Shown here: piece by piece, positions 6,998 to 11,951 of the stretch | Layout: every line of letters starts with the position of its first letter | Numbering within the stretch: the first letter of the stretch is position 1 | NCBI GenBank assembly: GCA_043798715.1 | Contig: JAZDOK010000050.1 | Coordinates: 1 to 11,951 of the forward strand | DNA length: 11,951 bases | Direction of reading: 5' to 3' | Source of the DNA: JAZDOK01 sp043798715 | Lineage (GTDB): Bacteria > Vulcanimicrobiota > JAZDOK01 | Program-made: the position numbers and the translations under genes | The notes under the pieces: generated by a model | Database searches by the model: none | What the model was told of the DNA's origin: nothing | Seen by the model: the letters and a program-made list of their open reading frames with translations, nothing else

Positions 6998-7025
6998 TTT
7001 ACCAGTTCAGAAATTGTCGTGATAA
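6998..7025 (+). promoter_or_regulatory. Promoter of the glucosaminidase-type paralogue
   Basis: TTTACC (6998-7003), 16 bases, then TGATAA (7020-7025) within TGTCGTGATAA (7015-7025). The 11-base block and its 16-base spacing to a -35-like hexamer recur upstream of the second paralogue, at 49 versus 48 bases from the start codon, which argues that the element is functional even though TGATAA is a poor match to TATAAT. Confidence 0.5.
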
Positions 7026-7063
7026 AATATAAATAAGTGAGATATGGATAAGAGGTGGATGCG

Positions 7064-8116
7064 ATGACAGAAAAAAGCGGAATGCAGGCTATACAACCAG
7101 TGGAGTCGCGTACGGGAACGCCGGCGGTTGAAGATCCCAAAAAGTTGGTGGAATCCCTGGCGGCAGCCAAGGATAAAGTGTCGACTTCTTCCTCCGATTC
7201 TGCCGGGGTGGTAGACTCCGCCGATCTGAGCCAGGATTCCCTGGAAGATCTCAAGAGCGGGCATCTGAAGGAAAATGAAGCAAAGGAAGAGGCGAAGAGC
7301 GACAAGACCGATGAACAGAAGAAGCAGGAAGAGGCCGAACTGAAAAAGGCCGAATTGGAGAAAAAAATCGCGGAGCTTAACAAGAAAATCGAGGAAGACC
7401 TGAAAAAAGGCGACATGAATGCCTATACAAAAGATCTCCAGGATCTTCAGGCCGCTCAGAAGGAACTTGATGCTTTCGGGACGGCCGACGTTCCGGATTC
7501 GACTAAGACCACCAGGAGTGTCCCGGGTCAGGGCAACACTCAATGTGCGACTCCTACCTGTACACAGGTGCCCCTGGCCCCGGCGGCCTCCCCGGCTCAG
7601 TCCTCGTCCGGCGGCGGTCCCATCACCCCGAGCCAGTCCAATCCGACGGCGCCCATAAACCTGTCCGGGAACGATAAGAAGACGGCCGATTTTATCAATG
7701 ACTTCCTGGCCAAGAAGGGCTCTCCTGCCGCCGGTAAAGGCGCAGGGGAGATGATGGTCAAGTACGGCAAGGAGAATAAGGTGGATCCCCTCATTCTCCT
7801 CTCAATCGCCGGGCAGGAGACCCAGTGGGGGAAGACCGGGATCGGCGTTAACGGAATGCTGGGAGTGGGGGCCTATGACAGCGATCCCAACAACGCGACA
7901 AGGAACCCCGTCTTCAGCGGGATCGAGAACCAGATAAAGAAGGGCGCCGAGACTTTTGCCCGCCTCCGGGCCAAGGGCGGATCCTCCGAGAGCGCCTCAA
8001 TCGCCAATCAGGTGGCCGCCGCCAACCAGGCTGGCTGGGCCACGGATGGCAACTGGCACAACGGCGTCGCCTCGATTTACGCACAGATCTCGCAACAGGC
8101 CCAGAACTTCGCCTGA
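7064..8116 (+). CDS. Signal-less peptidoglycan hydrolase: shared carrier module plus glucosaminidase/lysozyme-like domain
   Basis: The ATG at 7064 is preferred over an in-frame GTG at 7055 because AGAGGTG then lies six bases upstream; the product has 350 residues. Residues 1-172 form the module shared with the 8925 gene: EDPKKLVE, a Ser-rich stretch, AGVVDSADLSQDSLEDL (48-63), then a highly charged coiled coil (about 68-137). A Ser/Pro/Gly linker (about 172-205) follows; it has two Cys (161, 166) that are Ser and Phe in the paralogue. Residues 205-350 are a lysozyme-superfold domain with VDPLILLSIAGQETQWG (Glu252 as the likely catalytic acid), GMLGVGAYDSDPNNATRNP, and a WATDGNWHNGVASIYAQI tail, the pattern of glucosaminidases of the GH73 type that cut glycan strands. 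No Sec signal is present. It is transcribed from its own promoter. Confidence 0.87.
   Translation: MTEKSGMQAIQPVESRTGTPAVEDPKKLVESLAAAKDKVSTSSSDSAGVVDSADLSQDSLEDLKSGHLKENEAKEEAKSDKTDEQKKQEEAELKKAELEKKIAELNKKIEEDLKKGDMNAYTKDLQDLQAAQKELDAFGTADVPDSTKTTRSVPGQGNTQCATPTCTQVPLAPAASPAQSSSGGGPITPSQSNPTAPINLSGNDKKTADFINDFLAKKGSPAAGKGAGEMMVKYGKENKVDPLILLSIAGQETQWGKTGIGVNGMLGVGAYDSDPNNATRNPVFSGIENQIKKGAETFARLRAKGGSSESASIANQVAAANQAGWATDGNWHNGVASIYAQISQQAQNFA
7130..7582 (+). repeat. Copy 1 of a 453-base near-identical coding repeat
   Basis: This segment of the glucosaminidase gene and 8991-9443 encode the shared module and align from GAAGATCCC to the TACACAGGTG motif with no insertion or deletion. DNA similarity stops in the Ser/Pro linker, where the catalytic domains diverge completely. 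Confidence 0.85.
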
Positions 8117-8122
8117 TTACTT

Positions 8123-8149
8123 GAGGAGGCCGCTTCCTGCGGTGTCCTC
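8123..8149. terminator. Weak bidirectional hairpin between convergent genes
   Basis: GAGGA..CCGC / GCGG..TCCTC forms an interrupted stem with two mismatches and a 5-base loop between the stop codons of the converging genes. There is no strong T-run on either side, so termination is only suggested. Confidence 0.35.
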
Positions 8150-8793
8150 TATTTCAGTGTATAGCTGGTGAGGAGCACGTACGTGGCTTGGCGGCGTCCT
8201 TCAACGGTAAGCGTCGCCTGGCTTTTTACCAGGCCAACTCCATCGCAGTACCACTTAAACTCCTCCAGGCGCACTCCGGGGGATATGGTTCCTGAAACTT
8301 TTATTTTGCAGCAGTTGAAAGTTTTCTTTATCGTCTTTATATTTTCAAAACCGATCACCTCAGTAAGGATGTCGCCTTTTTGTTCCTCTGAGTTCCCGGG
8401 GCCGAGTGTGCGAATCTCTCCCGACCATTTCCATGAAGCGCCAGGCTTAAGTGTATTGTCGAGGATTTTTTGGGGAGGATTGAAAGTAATCGTCGTCTGG
8501 CCCTGTTGCATGATGCGCCTTGCCAGGAAGATCCCTTCCTTACTTGAAAAATATTCGTCCCGCTGGCATCCGGGGCCCCCGTTCTTCACTGCAAGGTCCG
8601 CCAGGAAACATTCACGGCCGTCAATGTTTTCGGTTGAAGGAATGGTCAGGACGAGGGACGCTCCAAAATCAAGGGAATATTCCCAGGAATTGCCGACTTT
8701 CAGCGGGAAGTAATCAGAATTCCGTTTTACCTGGCATCCCGAGAGAAGCAGGAAACCGGAAAGAAGGAGTAGGAGCCATCGCGAGATCTTCAC
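8149..8793 (-). CDS. Lipoprotein with YFPLKVGNSWEY motif
   Basis: The 214-residue product starts at a GTG (8793) with AGGAGG eight bases upstream; the nearby ATG runs into a stop. MKISRWLLLLLSGFLLLSGC is a lipoprotein signal with lipobox LSGC and lipidated Cys20. DYFPLKVGNSWEYSL (27-41) directly follows, and the C-terminal FKWYCDGVGLVKSQATLTVEG (179-199) is the partner motif. Proteins with this pair (YFPL..G..W.Y near the start, GVGLVK near the end) form a widespread family of envelope beta-barrel-like or DUF3108-type proteins of unknown function. Cys at 62, 76, 160, 161 and 183 could form disulphides. It lies between the two hydrolase paralogues, convergent with the first and divergent from the second, under its own promoter (8823-8851). 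Protective partner of the hydrolases is speculation. Confidence 0.82.
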   Translation of the reverse strand: MKISRWLLLLLSGFLLLSGCQVKRNSDYFPLKVGNSWEYSLDFGASLVLTIPSTENIDGRECFLADLAVKNGGPGCQRDEYFSSKEGIFLARRIMQQGQTTITFNPPQKILDNTLKPGASWKWSGEIRTLGPGNSEEQKGDILTEVIGFENIKTIKKTFNCCKIKVSGTISPGVRLEEFKWYCDGVGLVKSQATLTVEGRRQATYVLLTSYTLK

Positions 8794-8822
8794 GCCATAA
8801 TCCTCCTGCGGATTTTAATGTG

Positions 8823-8851
8823 ATTTTATCATTGAAGAATACAAAATGCAA
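8823..8851 (-). promoter_or_regulatory. Promoter of the lipoprotein gene
   Basis: Minus strand reads TTGCAT (8846-8851), 17 bases, TAAAAT (8823-8828), with TGA in front of the -10 giving an extended element. The start site would lie near 8816, just upstream of the AGGAGG ribosome site. It is back to back with the promoter at 8860-8887. Confidence 0.65.
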
Positions 8852-8859
8852 ACAGGCTC

Positions 8860-8887
8860 TTGACACAAGACCCAAATGTCGTGATAA
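8860..8887 (+). promoter_or_regulatory. Promoter of the M23-type paralogue
   Basis: A perfect TTGACA (8860-8865), 16 bases, then TGATAA (8882-8887) in TGTCGTGATAA (8877-8887). The same 11-base block with the same spacing precedes the first paralogue. Only nine bases separate this -35 from that of the divergent lipoprotein promoter, so co-regulation or interference is possible. Confidence 0.55.
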
Positions 8888-8924
8888 GTAAACAAATATA
8901 TGCAACAAGAGAGGGGTGTCATCG

Positions 8925-9887
8925 ATGCCAGATAATGATGCAATAAAACCCGTTCAGCCAATTAACATCCAGGCAATTACGGCAGCAAGTGAAGATCCCA
9001 AAAAGCTGGTGGAGGCTACTGCGGCGGCCAAGGATAAAGTTAAACCTTCTTCCTCGGATTCCGCCGGAGTGGTAGACTCTGCCGATCTGAGCCAGAATTC
9101 CCTGGCTGAGCTCAATAGTGAGCATCTTAAGGAGAAAGAAGCCAAGGAAGAGGCGAAAACCGAGAAGACCGATGAGCAGAAAAAGCAGGAAGAGGCGGAG
9201 CTGAAAAAGGCTGAACTTGAGAAAAAAATCGCTGAACTCAACAAGAAGATTGAGGCAGACCTTAAAAAGGGCGACATGGAGGCCTATAAAAAAGATCTTT
9301 TGGATCTTCAGGCCACTCAAAAGGAACTTGATGCTCTCGGGACGGCCGCCGTTCCGGAGGCGACTCAGGCCGCCAGAAGTGTCCCGGGCCAGGGCAACAC
9401 TCAAAGTGCGACTCCGACCTTTACACAGGTGCCTCTGTCCCCGGTTGGCTCACAGCAGTCCTCTGCTCCGGGCCAGATCAATGGGCAGATAAACCCCTAT
9501 AACGGCAAGACGGTAAAACCCATTGACAACTACCGGGTGACGTCCGAGTTCGGAGAAAACCGGGGCAGCTATATACATAATGGGATAGACCTGGCGGCTC
9601 CGAGCGGAACACCCATCAAGAGCGTGGCCGACGGCGTCATAACCAGAGTGCAGAGCGATAACGGCGGGTATGGCAACTGGGTCGAGGTAAAGCACTCAGA
9701 CGGTTCCTCCACGCGTTATGCCCATATGTCCGCCTTCGGTAACATCAAGGTCGGCCAGGAGGTAGGCGCGGGATCCGTCATCGGGGCGGTGGGGAGCACC
9801 GGCAACAGCACGGGGCCTCATACGCACTTTGAGTGGCGGGATGCGAACGGGAAGGCCGTGGATCCGAGAAGCAGGATGTCGCTCTGA
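8925..9887 (+). CDS. Signal-less M23 endopeptidase with the same carrier module
   Basis: Start at ATG 8925 with GAGAGGGG eight bases upstream, rather than an in-frame GTG at 8916; 320 residues. Residues 1-172 repeat the carrier module of the 7064 gene without gaps, including AGVVDSADLSQNSLAEL and an identical 30-residue coiled-coil stretch (81-110). Residues about 203-316 are a full LytM/M23 domain: YIHNGIDLAAPSGTPI with His218 and Asp222, GYGNWVEVKHSDG, TRYAHMS with His267, and GPHTHFEWR with His299 and His301, all the zinc and catalytic residues. It is thus expected to cut peptide cross-bridges of peptidoglycan. M23 domains often occur on exported proteins, yet no signal peptide or membrane segment is present, so release would need another export route or cell lysis. 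A strong terminator follows at 9912-9942. Confidence 0.92.
   Translation: MPDNDAIKPVQPINIQAITAASEDPKKLVEATAAAKDKVKPSSSDSAGVVDSADLSQNSLAELNSEHLKEKEAKEEAKTEKTDEQKKQEEAELKKAELEKKIAELNKKIEADLKKGDMEAYKKDLLDLQATQKELDALGTAAVPEATQAARSVPGQGNTQSATPTFTQVPLSPVGSQQSSAPGQINGQINPYNGKTVKPIDNYRVTSEFGENRGSYIHNGIDLAAPSGTPIKSVADGVITRVQSDNGGYGNWVEVKHSDGSSTRYAHMSAFGNIKVGQEVGAGSVIGAVGSTGNSTGPHTHFEWRDANGKAVDPRSRMSL
8991..9443 (+). repeat. Copy 2 of the 453-base coding repeat
   Basis: Second copy of the module-coding segment described at 7130-7582, in direct orientation about 1.86 kb away. The pair is a potential substrate for homologous recombination that would delete the lipoprotein gene and fuse or swap the catalytic tails. 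Confidence 0.85.
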
Positions 9888-9911
9888 TCAGAGCTTGGTA
9901 TAAACAAATTG

Positions 9912-9942
9912 CGGGGCAGGTTTAGACCTGCCCCGTTTGTTT
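9912..9942 (+). terminator. Rho-independent terminator after the M23 gene
   Basis: CGGGGCAGGT and ACCTGCCCCG form a perfect 10-base stem with loop TTAG, followed by TTTGTTT. The opposite strand reads CAATTTGTTT after the stem, so it can also serve the minus-strand gene ending at 9963. Confidence 0.9.
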
Positions 9943-9962
9943 AGTGCGCACGGTGCCCAGGT

Positions 9963-10139
9963 TCACTCAGGCCGCGCCATGGGAGAGTCGCAGGCCGGAC
10001 AGACCAGGATACCGTCCTTCACCGGGCAGTCTTCGGACCAGATAGGATGCGCTTCGGGGGTCAGATAGTTCCCGCAGTCCGGATTAGTGCAGAAAACTCC
10101 AAATGGATTTCCCCCGGCATCATAGGGTTCAGTCAGCAT
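9963..10139 (-). CDS. Small zinc-ribbon-like protein, 58 residues
   Basis: Start chosen at the ATG at 10139, with GCGGAGG and a five-base spacer in front; the frame is open further to a TTG at 10229, but no ribosome site precedes that. The 58-residue product contains CTNPDC (Cys17, Cys22) and CPAC (Cys47, Cys50), two pairs suited to bind one zinc, plus Cys38 and His31 between them. The spacing is that of a rubredoxin/zinc-ribbon-type knuckle pair, though CxxxxC in the first is unusual. It has no signal peptide, so it is probably cytosolic. Function unknown. It is divergent from the sua5 operon. Confidence 0.65.
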   Translation of the reverse strand: MLTEPYDAGGNPFGVFCTNPDCGNYLTPEAHPIWSEDCPVKDGILVCPACDSPMARPE

Positions 10140-10224
10140 CACAACCTCCGCTTCGATGTTCTTCCGAAAGTTTCGGTGTAAAAAACCGATTTCCTTTAGT
10201 CTCACCGGAAGCTTTTTCTCATGG

Positions 10225-10254
10225 TTCAAAGGTAGGAAAGAATTTATGTAGAAT
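10225..10254 (+). promoter_or_regulatory. Possible promoter of the sua5-rpiB operon
   Basis: TTCAAA (10225-10230), 18 bases, TAGAAT (10249-10254). The -10 matches five of six positions, the -35 is weaker. Transcription would begin near 10261, about 30 bases before the ATG. Confidence 0.35.
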
Positions 10255-10290
10255 AACTCAGGAGCAGAGTAATATACAGGGGTAATAACG

Positions 10291-11382
10291 ATGGATACAA
10301 ATGGAAAAACAGCAAGAATTGTCAGCGGCTCCCACCCGTCACAGGAAGATCTGAGAGCGGCCGCCGAGGTGGTAGAAAAGGGCGGACTGGTCGTCTTTCC
10401 GACGGAAACGGTCTATGGCCTGGGAGCGAACTCGTTGATGGAGGATGCAGTCAGTAGAATTTTTGAGGTCAAGGGCCGTCCTCCCTCTCTCCCCTTGACC
10501 TATCACCTCTCCTCCGTCGCCGCTGCGGGGCCTCTTATAAAGAATTTGTCTGAAACCGGAAAAAAGTTGATGCAGAGTTTCTTGCCGGGGCCTCTCACCC
10601 TGGTGTTTGAGAAGTCCGACAATGTGCCTGATCTCATTACCGGCGGCGGAAGAAAGGTCGGAATACGGGTTCCCTCTCACCCGCTGGCTCTTGAGTTTTT
10701 GAAGACAGTAAAAGTTCCACTGGTGGCCACCAGCGCCAATATATCAGGGAGACCTTCCTCGACAACGCTTTCGCACATAATAAAAGACCTGGGAGATAAA
10801 GTTGATTTGATTCTTGATGCCGGAGATTCGCCCCTGGGAATTGAATCTACCGTACTTGATGTCACCACCGAACCGCCCAGGCTGATTCGCTCCGGCTATA
10901 TCACCCAGGAGGAGATTGCCAGGGTCATCGGCAGAATGCCTCTGCTTTCAGACGATCATATCGGTATGCCCAAACTTCCAAGGTTTACTCCCTCCGCCCG
11001 GATCATCATCGTGGAGGGAGAGGGGGCGGCCCTGGTCGCACGTTTGCAGAACCTTGCTGATGAACATCGAAAATCGGGAAAAGTAGTAATGGTAATAAGC
11101 GAGGAGAGTCTTGGATTTCTGGAAGACAGGTACTCGGATGAGAATGTCTCGCTTCGGGTCATGGGTTCGCGGGGAAATTATCACGGGATCGCCCTCAATC
11201 TCTTCAGGATGCTGCGGGATCTCGAAGACGAAGAGATTTCCACGGTCCTGGTGGAGGGGGTTCCACGGGAAGGACTTGGTGTTTCCATTATGGATCGTCT
11301 GGCCAGAGCCGCTCACGAAGCGGGAACAGGGGACGGCCAACGCCGGATTAAAAGTGAACCAGAAGGGGGCAGAATATCATGA
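10291..11382 (+). CDS. sua5: Threonylcarbamoyl-AMP synthase, long Sua5 form
   Basis: Makes threonylcarbamoyl-AMP from threonine, bicarbonate and ATP, the first step of the t6A37 modification of ANN-decoding tRNAs, in the cytosol. The 363-residue chain has the YrdC/TsaC domain (about 10-210) with FPTETVYGLGAN (36-47), FEVKGRPP (58-65), FLPGPLTLVF (97-106), VGIRVPSHPLA (123-133), VATSANISGRP (145-155) and GIESTVLDV (183-191), then the Sua5 C-terminal domain (about 237-345) ending GLGVSIMDRLARAAHE. Length matches Sua5 rather than the 190-residue TsaC. The linker between the domains usually reads SPGMKYxHYxP; here it is GMPKLPRFTP (225-234), so the usual His-Tyr are Arg-Phe. ATG is preceded by CAGGGG at eight bases. 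It overlaps rpiB by ATGA, so the two are translationally coupled. Confidence 0.93.
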   Translation: MDTNGKTARIVSGSHPSQEDLRAAAEVVEKGGLVVFPTETVYGLGANSLMEDAVSRIFEVKGRPPSLPLTYHLSSVAAAGPLIKNLSETGKKLMQSFLPGPLTLVFEKSDNVPDLITGGGRKVGIRVPSHPLALEFLKTVKVPLVATSANISGRPSSTTLSHIIKDLGDKVDLILDAGDSPLGIESTVLDVTTEPPRLIRSGYITQEEIARVIGRMPLLSDDHIGMPKLPRFTPSARIIIVEGEGAALVARLQNLADEHRKSGKVVMVISEESLGFLEDRYSDENVSLRVMGSRGNYHGIALNLFRMLRDLEDEEISTVLVEGVPREGLGVSIMDRLARAAHEAGTGDGQRRIKSEPEGGRIS

Positions 11383-11840
11383 AACTGGCGATTGGGAGCG
11401 ATCATGCGGGTTTTCCCTTGAAGGAGGAATTAAAGATATTTCTTGCCGAACGGGGAGATCATTTTGAAGATTTCGGAACCTTTGAGCCGGATCCGCCGGT
11501 GGATTACCCGGACATAGCTCTCGCGGTAGCCAAGGCTGTCGTCGCCGGTTCGTTTAAAGCGGGCATCCTCCTCTGCGGCACCGGCCAGGGCATGGCCATA
11601 GCCGCCAACAAGGTGCCCGGCATTCGAGCATCTCTGTGCACCGACGTCATTTCGGCCAGTTTCGCCAGATCCCACAACGACGCCAATATTCTGACGATGG
11701 GGCAGCGCATTACAGCTCCTCATCTGGCCCAGGAGATTCTCAGGATCTGGCTGGAGACGAGCTATGCAGGCGGGCGCCATCAGAGGCGACTGGACAAGAT
11801 TCATGAGATCGAACAGGAATTCTGCAGGCAGAAGGCCTGA
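11379..11840 (+). CDS. rpiB: Ribose-5-phosphate isomerase B
   Basis: Interconverts ribose 5-phosphate and ribulose 5-phosphate in the pentose phosphate pathway. The 153-residue length fits the family. Visible motifs: SDHAG (7-11), DYPDIA (42-47), CGTGQGMAIAANK (66-78) with the catalytic Cys66 and Thr68, SHNDANILTMG (98-108) with His99, and GGRHQRRLDKI (131-141) with the phosphate-binding Arg133 and Arg137. The glycine loop has Gln where Escherichia coli RpiB has Ile, a known kind of variation. Its ATG overlaps the sua5 stop codon (ATGA). An sua5-rpiB order, often followed by glyA or upp, is common in Firmicutes and other bacteria, so those genes may lie to the right of the window. Confidence 0.95.
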   Translation: MKLAIGSDHAGFPLKEELKIFLAERGDHFEDFGTFEPDPPVDYPDIALAVAKAVVAGSFKAGILLCGTGQGMAIAANKVPGIRASLCTDVISASFARSHNDANILTMGQRITAPHLAQEILRIWLETSYAGGRHQRRLDKIHEIEQEFCRQKA

Positions 11841-11951
11841 GCGGATCTTACTGACGCTGCGTCAGCACTTGCCTTTCCCGCATAGTTTTTTTGAAGCCCC
11901 TGTAATGTAGCCGATGAGGCAGAATAACTTTTGTCTTTTTGCGACAAGAAT
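11841..11951 (+). other. Downstream flank of rpiB
   Basis: A hairpin CTGACG-CTG-CGTCAG (11851-11865) is present but its T-run (11886-11892) is too far away for a classical terminator. TTGTC...GACAA near 11933-11948 is a second small inverted repeat. I see no start of a further gene. Confidence 0.4.

Noticed and set aside
6607..7416. 269-codon open frame on the minus strand across the LTxxQ gene and the first paralogue
   Set aside because: It runs antisense to two well-supported genes and through their terminator and promoter. Its Phe/Ser/Leu-rich sequence is what the antisense of a Lys/Glu coiled coil gives.
8954..9404. Two long minus-strand frames opposite the second paralogue
   Set aside because: The same antisense pattern occurs opposite the first paralogue, so it follows from the duplicated coiled coil and is not a separate gene.
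10948..11340. Minus-strand frame inside sua5
   Set aside because: Antisense to a conserved housekeeping gene; no ribosome site or recognisable domain.

Overview
The window looks like chromosomal DNA of a motile, diderm (Gram-negative-type) bacterium. It encodes the flagellar MS-ring protein FliF, a type IV pilin-like prepilin, two or three lipoprotein/periplasmic-type proteins and an LTxxQ (Spy/CpxP-like) periplasmic protein. I cannot name the phylum. Codon use, GC-rich with many own promoters and few long operons, would fit several deep-branching environmental lineages. There is no IS element, integrase, tRNA, rRNA or CRISPR array.

Layout. 1-1318 (minus) is fliF, starting inside the window and running off the left edge. 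1319-1736 is a non-coding or nearly non-coding stretch with a promoter-like site, a possible 49-codon ORF abutting fliF and two palindromes. 1737-3924 (minus) holds three exported proteins: a small exported beta-rich protein, a CsgG/FlgO/TolB-N-like exported protein followed by a strong terminator, and a prepilin. From 4152 the plus strand carries a two-ended glycine-zipper metalloprotease (4152-6083), an LTxxQ periplasmic protein (6289-6921), then two paralogues: a glucosaminidase/lysozyme-like protein (7064-8116) and an M23 endopeptidase (8925-9887). The paralogues are separated by a convergent/divergent lipoprotein on the minus strand (8149-8793). The right end is housekeeping: a small zinc-ribbon protein (minus, 9963-10139) and an sua5-rpiB operon with an ATGA overlap.

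The striking part is 4100-9900. The two paralogues share about 150 N-terminal residues without a single gap (roughly four residues in five identical by hand count), including a 30-residue identical stretch of charged coiled coil. After a Ser/Pro/Gly linker they switch to unrelated peptidoglycan hydrolase domains, one predicted to cut glycan strands and one to cut peptide cross-links. Neither has a Sec signal peptide. Both have the same promoter-like core (TGTCGTGATAA) at nearly the same distance from the start codon. A third signal-less protein in the cluster carries an HEVGH metalloprotease core between two glycine-zipper segments. This is the architecture of a delivered-hydrolase set: common carrier module, exchangeable catalytic tail. 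The delivery route is not shown by the sequence. A short VDSxDLSxxSL stretch resembling the region preceding helix 1 in FlgM-type flagellar substrates, plus the fliF neighbour, makes flagellar-type export one testable idea. The lipoprotein wedged between the pair could be unrelated or could be a protective partner.
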